From an uncultured Ectothiorhodospiraceae bacterium (lineage in GTDB: Bacteria; Pseudomonadota; Gammaproteobacteria; UBA9214): a DNA stretch of 44,396 bases. A model generated the notes under the pieces. The model saw nothing but the letters and a program-made list of their open reading frames with translations, was not told the origin of the DNA and ran no database searches. Shown in pieces: positions 1-7,316 of this stretch. The first letter of the stretch is position 1. Every line of letters starts with the position of its first letter. A program made the position numbers and the translations under genes. The DNA lies in NCBI GenBank assembly GCA_947258515.1, contig CAMYIO010000003.1, positions 1-44,396 of the forward strand, given 5' to 3'.

Positions 1-1
1 A

Positions 2-712
2 GGCGCGACGACCACGACGGCTGCCCCAACAACCACCACGACACTGGGTGGTGGCGGCACAACGACAACGGCCGCGGCCACTACAACAACGGCCGTATCG
101 ACTACGACTACAACAGCAGCATCAACCACGACGACCACGCTGCCTCCGCAGGGTGAGGAAACTGTTCCGGATGTCCCGCTGGACGACGGTGGCACGGTAA
201 CGATCTCTACGGAGCCTGGCCAAGTCATTACCGATGGTAGTGTCAGCACGGGTGATGCCACTCCACCCAGCGGTTTTGTCTTTCCCTTCGGAGCGATCAG
301 CTACACGACCACCTCCCCTCTCGGCGGTACCGTGACCATGACGTTCGAATTTTCTGCCGACCTGCCGGATCCTCTCACTATCTTCAAGGTGGATAACAAT
401 GGGAATACTCCATTGCCGACAAATCTCTGGAGGAAGATTAATTCACGCACCGTGGAAGTTGACGTCACTGACGGCGACCCACTGACAGACCAGGATGGTG
501 TAAATGGTTCCATAGTGGATCCGATCGCCGTCGCCGGCCAGCAAGCTAGTGGTGGCGATGTGTTCGACTTCGGCGGGAACGGTTGCAGCATCAGCAACAC
601 GCGATCAACCGGCATGGACCCGATCTGGCTGTTCCTGCTGCTTGCACCCGGTCTCGGCATTCTGCGCCGGCGCATTGCAACAACCGGCATCGCCAGAACG
701 AAAGACAGTTAA
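2..712 (+). CDS. Thr-rich surface protein with choice-of-anchor U-like domain and C-terminal sorting signal (3' part)
   Basis: The reading frame is open from the left edge, so the N-terminus and most of the protein lie outside the window. The visible part starts with a low-complexity linker of Thr runs broken by Ala and Gly (about residues 1-50), typical of an extended extracellular stalk. A beta-rich domain follows, with SPLGGTVTMTF and DQDGVNGSIVDP motifs that resemble the choice-of-anchor U family. The C-terminus has a Gly/Cys stretch (GGNGCSIS), a hydrophobic helix (WLFLLLAPGLGIL) and an Arg cluster (RRR). This three-part signal resembles the GlyGly-CTERM/JDVT-CTERM group, which is processed by intramembrane proteases and anchors proteins at the surface; which class applies is uncertain. 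Function beyond a secreted, anchored protein cannot be told. A clear terminator follows. Confidence 0.75.
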   Translation, partial: GATTTTAAPTTTTTLGGGGTTTTAAATTTTAVSTTTTTAASTTTTTLPPQGEETVPDVPLDDGGTVTISTEPGQVITDGSVSTGDATPPSGFVFPFGAISYTTTSPLGGTVTMTFEFSADLPDPLTIFKVDNNGNTPLPTNLWRKINSRTVEVDVTDGDPLTDQDGVNGSIVDPIAVAGQQASGGDVFDFGGNGCSISNTRSTGMDPIWLFLLLAPGLGILRRRIATTGIARTKDS

Positions 713-741
713 ACAAACCTGACGGGTTGCATTATTTACTC

Positions 742-769
742 AAGCCGGGCATCCAGCCCGGCTTTTTTT
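742..769 (+). terminator. Rho-independent terminator
   Basis: A perfect 9 bp stem (AAGCCGGGC at 742-750 pairing with GCCCGGCTT at 756-764) closes a 5 nt loop and runs into a T tract. It lies 30 bp after the stop codon of the surface-protein gene and ends that transcript. Confidence 0.9.
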
Positions 770-868
770 ATGCTTTTGGCCGGCATATTTGTGTAACAAC
801 AGGGTTTTTCCTAAGATATCAGCGACACACTGGATGCCGATATATCCGTTTTCACGAGGTGCAACGCC

Positions 869-1132
869 ATGAAGAAACTCAAAAACGAGGCACAGTTGCT
901 CAAGGAAGCCATCCGGGCCGGCGTCGAATACGGGGAGCAGTGCGGCGTGGTGGAATTCGAGGCCACCGATACGCAGAACGAAAAGGTCGAGTACATCTAT
1001 AAACTGCTGGTCCACAACAAGGTAATCCAGCCGCTGGCCCGCGGTCAGCAGAGCCTGCCGAATATGCGGCACAAGCTGGCACTGTGGATTTCACGCCAGT
1101 TGCCCGCCGATCATCCCTTGCTGAAAGGATAA
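869..1132 (+). CDS. DUF5062 family protein
   Basis: This small soluble 87-residue protein matches my recollection of the DUF5062 family, found in gammaproteobacteria. The visible hallmarks are the N-terminal KLKNEAQLLKEA helix, the QNEKVEYIYKLLVHNKVIQPL core and the C-terminal LPADHPLLK ending. Its length is normal for the family. The ATG at 869 follows GAGGTG about 7 nt upstream, a good ribosome binding site. No signal peptide or membrane segment is present. The function of the family is unknown. It stands alone, with a terminator on its left and a terminator-like repeat on its right. Confidence 0.85.
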   Translation: MKKLKNEAQLLKEAIRAGVEYGEQCGVVEFEATDTQNEKVEYIYKLLVHNKVIQPLARGQQSLPNMRHKLALWISRQLPADHPLLKG

Positions 1133-1196
1133 TGAATCAGGACTCAGGCCCGACGACTGCTTACCAAAGCACCATCCTCAAAAATACATACCATTG

Positions 1197-1289
1197 GCCA
1201 CGGAAGTACACGGAAAAACATCGTAAAATCAATTGCCCTGGCGGATGCAGTTCCGTGTTTTTCCGTGTGTTTCCGTGGCAGGTTTTTTT
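1197..1289 (+). repeat. Long inverted repeat with T tract (terminator-like palindromic repeat)
   Basis: The arms 1197-1220 and 1256-1279 match at 22 of 24 positions around a 35 nt loop. Each arm repeats the CACGGAA word twice, and a run of seven T follows at 1283-1289. It could end the DUF5062 transcript. The internal CACGGAA repetition also looks like a dispersed palindromic element. No second copy is present in this window. Confidence 0.7.
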
Positions 1290-1346
1290 ATTGTAAGCGC
1301 CCTTCGCGCCTGCCCCGATCAAACAGACCCGGGCCGGGCTGTAATC

Positions 1347-1631
1347 TCAGGCAATCCTGATGCGCACCACATGCATGACTTCAAACGCCATACCGCCCAC
1401 GGTTTCACTGCCCGAATAATAGGTCAGGTTAACGCGTTGACCCTTGATATTCCTGTAGGGCTGCTTGCGCCTGAACCTGAAAGGCGCGCTGCAACCCTCA
1501 ACCATGAGCGTATTGATAATCCAGTCACCCTCGGTCCTTTGCACATGTGATGTCACCTTGAGCACGTCAGAGTGGACAAGCTGCCGGTGTCTTTGCAGTA
1601 ATTTTTCAGGCTCTGTTTGCATTGTCTTCAA
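1347..1631 (-). CDS. Conserved hypothetical protein
   Basis: I do not recognise a named family. The protein (94 residues from TTG at 1631, or 91 from ATG at 1622) is soluble and basic. Its C-terminal half reads like a compact beta domain: GDWIINTLMVEGC, APFRFRRKQPYRN, GQRVNLTYYSG and FEVMHVVRIRIA. It has no signal peptide or membrane segment. The regular polar/hydrophobic alternation and GC-rich codon use support a real gene. The start is uncertain. It lies alone between the repeat at 1197-1289 and ppdK, on the opposite strand to both neighbours. Confidence 0.6.
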   Translation of the reverse strand: MKTMQTEPEKLLQRHRQLVHSDVLKVTSHVQRTEGDWIINTLMVEGCSAPFRFRRKQPYRNIKGQRVNLTYYSGSETVGGMAFEVMHVVRIRIA

Positions 1632-1933
1632 TGTTCATGCAGTCTGCGCAGCATAATTGCGGGCATCCAGCCCTGTGTTGCAGCCAGCGTTCAACGCGAG
1701 ATCAGGAATTATCATACAGAATCGGTAAATGGAATACGGGTACAGATCAGAATTAACCCGATCATTCCAATAGAAATTATGCCAGTGCATGTTCACACCT
1801 CGTATCACATCGAAATGCGCCCTGACGCCCTGTTTCTTCGGGCACTGGCCGAACTGTACAATGCTGCTATTTACGAAATTTTAAATCTGATCCGGGTTTA
1901 TGGCCCGAATTCTTTTGTTATGGGAGAAACTTT
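1632..1933. other. Intergenic region without a recognisable gene
   Basis: This stretch separates two divergent genes, so it should hold promoters for both. It is richer in A/T than its surroundings, especially at 1860-1890. I found no convincing -35/-10 pair, riboswitch or RNA. A short + strand reading frame crosses it but has no family resemblance and overlaps the ppdK start. Confidence 0.4.
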
Positions 1934-4690
1934 ATGAGCAGTCAGGAGAAGTACGTCTTTTCATTCGAAGAGGGCGATGGCCACAACAAGATGTTACTGG
2001 GCGGCAAGGGTGCCAACCTGTGCGAAATGACCCAGATCGGGCTCAATGTACCACCCGGCTTCGTTATCTCAACGGCGGCCTGCCTGTATTACCTGGATAA
2101 TGCCGAACACGAACTGCCCACCGGCGTCATGGATGAGGTCCGCACACAGATGCAGGCACTCGAGGAAAAAACCGGCAAGACCTTCGGATCCAGTGTGGAC
2201 CCCCTGCTGGTTTCGGTACGCTCCGGTTCGGCCATGTCCATGCCGGGCATGATGGATACCATTCTCAATCTCGGACTGAACATCGAAACCCTGAAGGCCT
2301 TGATTGCGCAGACCGGCAATGAACGTTTCGGCTGGGATGCCTACCGCCGTTTCATACAGCTGTTCGGCAAGGTTGCACTGGGGGTCCCGGACGAGGCCTT
2401 TGATGAAGAATTCGAGGCGGTCAAGGAAAAGGCGGGGGCCAACCAGGATATTGCACTCTCGGCGCGTGATCTGCATGAAATTTCCGACCGTTTCCTGGAC
2501 GTGGTCGAGCGCGAAACCGGCAACCCCTTCCCCGACGATCCAATGGAACAGCTGGAGATCGCCGTCAAGGCGGTATTCAACTCCTGGAGCGGCAAGCGCG
2601 CGGTGGACTACCGGCGCGAGTTCAACATCACGCCGGAGATGGCCAACGGCACCGCCGTCAACGTGTGCACCATGGTGTTCGGTAACCTCGGCGATGATTG
2701 CGCCACCGGTGTGGGCTTTACCCGTTACCCGGATACCGGTGAAAACAGGCTGTTTGGCGAGTACCTGGTGAATGCACAGGGCGAGGACGTGGTCGCCGGC
2801 ATCCGCACGCCGAAAACAATCGATATGATGCAGGAAGAAATGCCGGACATGTACAAGGAACTGCATGTCTTGCGTGAACGGCTTGAGACCCACTACAAGG
2901 AGGTGCAGGACTTCGAGTTTACCATCGAGAAGGGACGTTTCTACTGCCTGCAGACTCGCAATGGCAAGATGAATACCACAGCGCTGGTACGCACCTCGGT
3001 GGAGATGATGCGCGATGGCCTGATCGACAAGCGACAGGCCCTGTTACGCATCCAGCCCGAAATGCTGGAGCAACTGCTGTTTCCACGTCTGGATCCCTCC
3101 GCACGCAATGCACCGGTGGCGCGCGGCCTGTCCGCATCACCTGGTGCGGCAGTGGGACACGCCGTGTTCGATGCCGATCGTGCCGAACAGCAGGGACGGG
3201 GCGGGCAACGCATCATCCTGATTCGCGAGGAGACCAAGCCGGAGGACATTCATGGCTTCTTTGCCTCGCAGGGTATCCTCACGGCGCGCGGCGGCAAGAC
3301 CTCGCACGCGGCGGTAGTGGCACGTGGCATGGGCAAGCCCTGTGTCGCGGGCGCCGAGGGTATCACGGTCGATGTGCAGATGCGCAAGGCCTTCGTGGGA
3401 GAGCACACCATTAGCGAGGGTGACCTGATCACCATTGATGGAACCACCGGCGACGTCTACCTGGGCGAAGTACCGATGATCGAGGCCAACTTCTCATCCG
3501 AGCTGGAAACCTTGCTTGGGTATGCCGACGAGACCGCCCGCCTCAAAATCATGGCCAATGCCGATACGCCACACGATGCCGAACGCGCACTCAAGTACGG
3601 TGCCATGGGTATCGGTCTGTGCCGTACGGAACGTATGTTCAACGACCAGGAAAGACTGCCTGTCGTAATTGAAATGATCGTTGCGGAAACCACCGAAGAC
3701 CGTGAGACGGCACTGGAAAAGTTGCTGCCGATACAGCGCGAGGACTTCAAGGGTATATTCAAGGCCATGGCGCCGCGGCCGGTGACCATCCGCCTGCTGG
3801 ATCCGCCCATCCACGAGTTCCTGCCGTCTGAAAATCAGCTGGTGGATGAACTGGATCAACTGCGCCATCTCAAGGATACCGTGACGGGCATGATTATCCT
3901 CTCCGATGCCGTGCAGTTCATGTACAGCGGCCCGGATCGACCCAGCGTCGCGTGCCTGACCGATCCGCGCCTGGTCGAGGAGGCGATAGAGAAAAAAGAG
4001 GCCATGCTGAAGAAGGTGCGTGCCCTGTATGAAGTGAACCCGATGCTGGGCCACCGCGGCGTGCGCCTGGGATTGTCGTTTCCGGAAATCTATTCCATGC
4101 AGATCACCGCGATACTGGAAGCCGCGGCCGAGTGTGGCCAGGAAGGCTTCGACGTGCATCCCGAAGTCATGGTGCCGCAGGTGTGTACCTCGCAGGAGCT
4201 GAAACGGGTGAAGAGTTATGTCGATGCCGTACGCACAGTGGTCGAGGACAAGTACGGCGTCAAGGTTGACTTCAAGTTCGGCTCCATGATGGAGGTGGTG
4301 CGTTCCTGCATGCGCGCCGGCAGTCTCGCCGAGGAAGCCGAGTTCTTCTCTTTCGGCACCAATGACCTGACCCAGGCAACCTTCTCGTTCTCACGCGAGG
4401 ATGCAGAGAACAAGTTCCTGCCGATGTATAACGAACTCGGCATACTGCAGGACAATCCGTTCGAGGTACTGGACATCAAGGGTGTCGGTCAGCTGATGAA
4501 ACTGGCTGTCGAGTGGGGTCGCGAGACACGTCCGGGCATGAAGGTAGGCATCTGTGGCGAACACGGTGGACATCCCGATTCTATCCGCTTCTGCCACAGC
4601 ATTGACCTGAGTTATGTGTCCTGCTCAGGCCCGCGTGTGCCGATTGCACGCCTTGCCGCCGCCCATGCGGCCCTGGCGGATGAGGCATGA
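1934..4690 (+). CDS. ppdK: Pyruvate, phosphate dikinase
   Basis: This cytoplasmic enzyme interconverts pyruvate, ATP and phosphate with phosphoenolpyruvate, AMP and pyrophosphate. The 918-residue length is slightly above the roughly 875 of classical bacterial PPDK. The N-terminal ATP-grasp region carries GGKGANLCEM (about residues 18-27) and SVRSGSAMSMPGMMDT. The swivelling phosphohistidine domain has GGKTSHAAVVARGMGKPC, with the carrier histidine at about 458. The C-terminal PEP/pyruvate TIM barrel has GTNDLTQ and the catalytic cysteine in GICGEHGG at about 874. All key residues are present. GGAG at 1923-1926 precedes the ATG by 7 nt. It stands alone and would serve gluconeogenesis or reversible PPi-dependent glycolysis. 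PEP synthase is excluded by the PPDK-type N-terminus and the GICGEHGG motif. Confidence 0.97.
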   Translation: MSSQEKYVFSFEEGDGHNKMLLGGKGANLCEMTQIGLNVPPGFVISTAACLYYLDNAEHELPTGVMDEVRTQMQALEEKTGKTFGSSVDPLLVSVRSGSAMSMPGMMDTILNLGLNIETLKALIAQTGNERFGWDAYRRFIQLFGKVALGVPDEAFDEEFEAVKEKAGANQDIALSARDLHEISDRFLDVVERETGNPFPDDPMEQLEIAVKAVFNSWSGKRAVDYRREFNITPEMANGTAVNVCTMVFGNLGDDCATGVGFTRYPDTGENRLFGEYLVNAQGEDVVAGIRTPKTIDMMQEEMPDMYKELHVLRERLETHYKEVQDFEFTIEKGRFYCLQTRNGKMNTTALVRTSVEMMRDGLIDKRQALLRIQPEMLEQLLFPRLDPSARNAPVARGLSASPGAAVGHAVFDADRAEQQGRGGQRIILIREETKPEDIHGFFASQGILTARGGKTSHAAVVARGMGKPCVAGAEGITVDVQMRKAFVGEHTISEGDLITIDGTTGDVYLGEVPMIEANFSSELETLLGYADETARLKIMANADTPHDAERALKYGAMGIGLCRTERMFNDQERLPVVIEMIVAETTEDRETALEKLLPIQREDFKGIFKAMAPRPVTIRLLDPPIHEFLPSENQLVDELDQLRHLKDTVTGMIILSDAVQFMYSGPDRPSVACLTDPRLVEEAIEKKEAMLKKVRALYEVNPMLGHRGVRLGLSFPEIYSMQITAILEAAAECGQEGFDVHPEVMVPQVCTSQELKRVKSYVDAVRTVVEDKYGVKVDFKFGSMMEVVRSCMRAGSLAEEAEFFSFGTNDLTQATFSFSREDAENKFLPMYNELGILQDNPFEVLDIKGVGQLMKLAVEWGRETRPGMKVGICGEHGGHPDSIRFCHSIDLSYVSCSGPRVPIARLAAAHAALADEA

Positions 4691-4729
4691 GCCACCGGAA
4701 TCGCCGTTAAGCTTACCGGGCAACCTCCT

Positions 4730-4805
4730 CCTGCAGGAGCGCCGTCCCCGGCGCGATGGTTTTCTATTAAACCCCTGATCGCGCCGGGGACGACGCTCCT
4801 ACAGG
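4730..4805. repeat. 28 bp-arm palindromic element
   Basis: The arms 4730-4757 and 4778-4805 match at 26 of 28 positions around a 20 nt loop. The core word is GGAGCG-CGTCCCCGGCGCGAT. The two differences would be G-U pairs in a - strand transcript. Elements of the TAGGAGCG...CGCGA type are common dispersed repeats between gammaproteobacterial genes. It lies between ppdK and the Mrp-like operon and may act as a terminator or mRNA-stabilising hairpin. It comes within 50 bp of the first operon gene. Confidence 0.8.
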
Positions 4806-4854
4806 GACATACCCACCGTCAATAAACCTGCCGCTGCAATTCCTCAACCTGTGG

Positions 4855-5319
4855 TTGACGCTGCTGTTGATCTGGCTGATCGCCAACGGCACACTGGCCA
4901 CCGACACCGTGCTCACCGGCGTGGTGATCACTGCGGCCATCGCGTTCGCCTTCGCCGCCTATTCGCGCGTCTACAGTGTCATCCGCTGGTCACCGCGGGT
5001 GATCTACACCTACCTGCTCTACCTGGGCGTGTTCCTCTACGAACTGGTAAAGGCCAACCTCAACGTGATGCGTTATGTGTACAGTCCGCACATCGATATC
5101 CATCCCGGCATCGTCGAGATCAAGACCAGCCTGCAATCGCCCATTGGCCGCCTGGCACTGGCGAATTCCATCACGCTGACCCCGGGTACCCTGGTGGTGG
5201 ACATGCGCGGGGACTCGCTGTTCATCCACTGGATCAACGTCAGCGTGACGGACCCGGTCGCGGCCACAGAGGAAATCGCCGGGCGTTTCGAGAGATACCT
5301 GAAGGTGATTTATGGTTGA
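4855..5319 (+). CDS. mrpE: MrpE/MnhE-like subunit
   Basis: This small inner-membrane protein opens the Mrp/complex-I-like operon. MrpE is a non-catalytic part of multi-subunit cation/proton antiporters, and MbxA/MbhA is the equivalent in archaeal energy-converting complexes. It has hydrophobic helices near the N-terminus and the conserved middle YLLYLGVFLYELVKANLNVM, followed by the cytoplasmic domain with LANSITLTPGTLVVD and IHWINV. The start is unclear. The frame is open upstream to 4771 with no ATG or GTG, and a plausible N-terminal extension (NLPLQFLNLW) precedes the TTG used here. No Shine-Dalgarno sits before the TTG. It overlaps mrpF by 8 bp. Confidence 0.88.
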   Translation: MTLLLIWLIANGTLATDTVLTGVVITAAIAFAFAAYSRVYSVIRWSPRVIYTYLLYLGVFLYELVKANLNVMRYVYSPHIDIHPGIVEIKTSLQSPIGRLALANSITLTPGTLVVDMRGDSLFIHWINVSVTDPVAATEEIAGRFERYLKVIYG

Positions 5320-5572
5320 TATCGCCCTCAACATCGCCTTTGTGCTGATCTTCTTCAGCATCGTGTTCGGCATTATTCGTCTTGTCATCGGGCCCGATAC
5401 GGTCGACCGGGTGGTCGCCATGGACCTGCTGACCATCATCGCCATTGCAGTGATCGGTCTGCTGGCGCATGTCGCCAACCGCTATATCTACCTCGATGTG
5501 GCCCTGGTCTACGGCCTGCTGAGCTTCCTTGGCGTGCTCGCCGTTGCCCGTTTTCTCGAGAAAGGCATCTAG
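5312..5572 (+). CDS. mrpF: MrpF/MnhF-like subunit
   Basis: This 86-residue protein has three membrane helices and matches MrpF (MbxB/MbhB in archaeal complexes). The signature is IRLVIGPDTVDRVVAMDLL between helices 1 and 2, followed by AVIGLLAHV and YLDVALVYGLLSFLGVLAVARFL. MrpF is needed for assembly and ion movement in Mrp antiporters. The length is typical. Its ATG lies inside the end of mrpE, so translation is probably coupled, and the next gene begins 18 bp downstream. Confidence 0.93.
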   Translation: MVDIALNIAFVLIFFSIVFGIIRLVIGPDTVDRVVAMDLLTIIAIAVIGLLAHVANRYIYLDVALVYGLLSFLGVLAVARFLEKGI

Positions 5573-5590
5573 TCCGCAGGAAATCACATC

Positions 5591-5833
5591 ATGATGATCA
5601 CCTTACTCACCCTGCTGCTCTGCGGCGGAATCCTCATCAGCGGCCTGCTCGCCGTGCAGCTCGACAGCATGGTCAGTGCCGTGATCAGCGCCGGCCTCGC
5701 CAGCCTGTTCGCCGCCGTGGTCTACGTAGTGCTGGCGGCACCCGACGTTGCCATGACCGAGGCCTCGATCGGCTCGGGCCTGTCGACCATGATTTTCCTC
5801 TATGCCATTCGCAAGACACGGGACGAGGACTGA
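5591..5833 (+). CDS. MbhD-like (DUF4040) membrane subunit
   Basis: This 80-residue membrane protein has three helices and the AAPDVAMTEASIGSG motif. That motif marks the MbhD/DUF4040 domain, which in classical Mrp antiporters is fused into the C-terminal part of MrpA. Here it is a free-standing subunit, as in the archaeal Mbh and Mbx complexes. This is one reason to group the operon with energy-converting oxidoreductases rather than a plain Na+/H+ antiporter. A CAGGA sequence about 10 nt upstream supports the ATG at 5591; the second ATG at 5594 is an alternative. It lies 3 bp before mrpG. Confidence 0.9.
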   Translation: MMITLLTLLLCGGILISGLLAVQLDSMVSAVISAGLASLFAAVVYVVLAAPDVAMTEASIGSGLSTMIFLYAIRKTRDED

Positions 5834-5836
5834 CCC

Positions 5837-6202
5837 ATGAGCGAGGTGATCGGCAGCCTGTTTCTGCTCGGTGGCGCGGTATTCCTGTTCTCCGCGGGCC
5901 TCGGTGTACTGCGCATGCCGGACACCTACAACCGTATCCAGACCGGCACCAAGGCCACCACCCTGGGCACCATCCTGATCCTGGTCGGGCTCGCCTTCCT
6001 GCACCCGGCATGGACCTTTAAACTGATTATCCTGATCTTCTTCGTGATGCTCACCAACCCGGTGTCCTCGCATGCCCTGGCGCGCGCCGCGCATGCCATC
6101 GGCACCGCGGAGACCGAGTCCACCGTGATCGACCAGCTGGATGCCACTGCCAACGACGCTACCCGGGAGCATGCGGCCCTGCCAGAGGACCCGCATCCAT
6201 GA
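5837..6202 (+). CDS. mrpG: MrpG/MnhG-like subunit
   Basis: This 121-residue membrane protein has three helices. The MrpG signature LGVLRMPDTYNRIQTGTKATTLGT lies between helices 1 and 2, with the LTNPVSSHALARAAH motif at the end of the third helix. MrpG (MbxC/MbhC in archaeal complexes) helps anchor the cation-translocating part. The C-terminal 30 residues form a polar tail beyond the usual core. The gene overlaps the next start by 4 bp (ATGA), which indicates tight coupling. Confidence 0.93.
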   Translation: MSEVIGSLFLLGGAVFLFSAGLGVLRMPDTYNRIQTGTKATTLGTILILVGLAFLHPAWTFKLIILIFFVMLTNPVSSHALARAAHAIGTAETESTVIDQLDATANDATREHAALPEDPHP

Positions 6203-6939
6203 TCAAGCGCATTGTCATCTTCCTGGTGCTGGTCATGCTGGCGGCTATCTTTCTCAATCTCGCGGCTAACTACAGTGAGAAAACGTCACTGTCGCCACTC
6301 GCTCACTACTATGCCGAGCAGGGGCCGGCAGAGCTCGGTGCCGCCAACCTGGTGACCGCCGTGGTGGTCACCTACCGCGGCCTTGATACCCTCGGCGAGG
6401 TCACCGTGCTGTTCATCTCCGCTGCCGGCGTCGGCCTGCTGTTGCGCCGCACGCGACGCAAGGCAGACGACGAAGACCTGGAAAAAGGCGACCGTGCCGA
6501 GGAAACCGCGGGCGTGCACAAGCCCGCCAGTGAAATCGTCGAGACCGCCACCCAACTGCTGCTGCCGATGGTCATCCTGTTCGGCATCTATGTCTTTCTG
6601 AACGGTCACCTGTCCCCCGGCGGCGGCTTCCAGGGCGGTGCGATTATCGCGTCCGGCACCATGTTCCTGCTGCTGGCGCTGCCTGAATCGCATATCAGCC
6701 GCCTGATGGTCGCCATGACCGAATCGCTCTCCGGTTTCAGTTACGTGGTAATCGGCGTGCTTGGCGTGATCCTGGCAGGCGGCTTCCTCGACAACCGCAT
6801 CATGGGCCTCGGTACCTATGGCAGCCTCTTCAGTGCCGGCGCCATACCGCTGATTTATGTCTTCGTCGGTCTCAAGGTCGGCTTCGAACTCAGTGCGGTT
6901 CTCGACCGCTTCCGCAAGGAGGACACCGGTCCGTTATGA
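6199..6939 (+). CDS. mrpB: MbhE-MrpB fusion subunit
   Basis: The protein joins two parts. Residues 1-90 match the MbhE domain: an N-terminal helix, AANLVTAVVVTYRGLDTLGE and then VLFISAAGVGLLLRR. A charged linker rich in Asp, Glu and Lys follows (about 85-115). Residues 115-246 match MnhB/MrpB, with GHLSPGGGFQGGAIIASG and GLKVGFELSAVLDRF. In Bacillus MrpA the MbhE part is the MrpA C-terminus; archaeal Mbh/Mbx keeps it as a separate gene. Here it is attached to MrpB. The protein is in the inner membrane. It overlaps genes on both sides by 4 bp. Confidence 0.92.
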   Translation: MIKRIVIFLVLVMLAAIFLNLAANYSEKTSLSPLAHYYAEQGPAELGAANLVTAVVVTYRGLDTLGEVTVLFISAAGVGLLLRRTRRKADDEDLEKGDRAEETAGVHKPASEIVETATQLLLPMVILFGIYVFLNGHLSPGGGFQGGAIIASGTMFLLLALPESHISRLMVAMTESLSGFSYVVIGVLGVILAGGFLDNRIMGLGTYGSLFSAGAIPLIYVFVGLKVGFELSAVLDRFRKEDTGPL

Positions 6940-7316
6940 GTTTCCTCGCCGACATGCAGATTTCGCTGATCGTGCTCTGTAGCGGCCTCGGACTGATCCT
7001 TATCGGGCTGTGGGGCATCCTGACGCAACGCAATATCATTCGCATGATCGTCGGTTTCTCGCTGCTCGATACCGGTATTCACATGGTCATGGTGTCCATC
7101 GGTTACGTCACCGGCGGCACCGCACCGATCATCAACGATGCCGTGCCCATGGCCGAGGCCACCAGCCGCATCGTCGACCCGGTACCGTCCGCACTGGTGC
7201 TGACCGCCATCGTCATCGGCCTGGGCGTTACCGCGGTAATGCTGTCCTACGCGGTACGCATTTACAGGGCACGCAAGACGCTGATGATCGACGAGTGCAC
7301 GGAGTCGAAATGGTAG
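6936..7316 (+). CDS. mrpC: MrpC/NuoK-like subunit
   Basis: This 126-residue protein has three membrane helices and is homologous to MrpC/MnhC and NuoK (MbxG in archaeal complexes). Visible motifs are GLILIGLWGILTQRNIIRMIVGFSLLD and the conserved loop DPVPSALVLTAIVIGLGVTAVMLSYAVRIYR, which is diagnostic of MrpC. NuoK-like subunits link the antiporter modules to the rest of the complex and carry part of the ion path. The ATG overlaps the mrpB stop by 4 bp, and the gene ends in the start region of the fused antiporter gene. Confidence 0.94.
   Translation: MSFLADMQISLIVLCSGLGLILIGLWGILTQRNIIRMIVGFSLLDTGIHMVMVSIGYVTGGTAPIINDAVPMAEATSRIVDPVPSALVLTAIVIGLGVTAVMLSYAVRIYRARKTLMIDECTESKW

Noticed and set aside
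1617-1937. 106-residue + strand reading frame upstream of ppdK
   Set aside because: It overlaps the ppdK start and a - strand gene, shows no family resemblance and has no good ribosome binding site.
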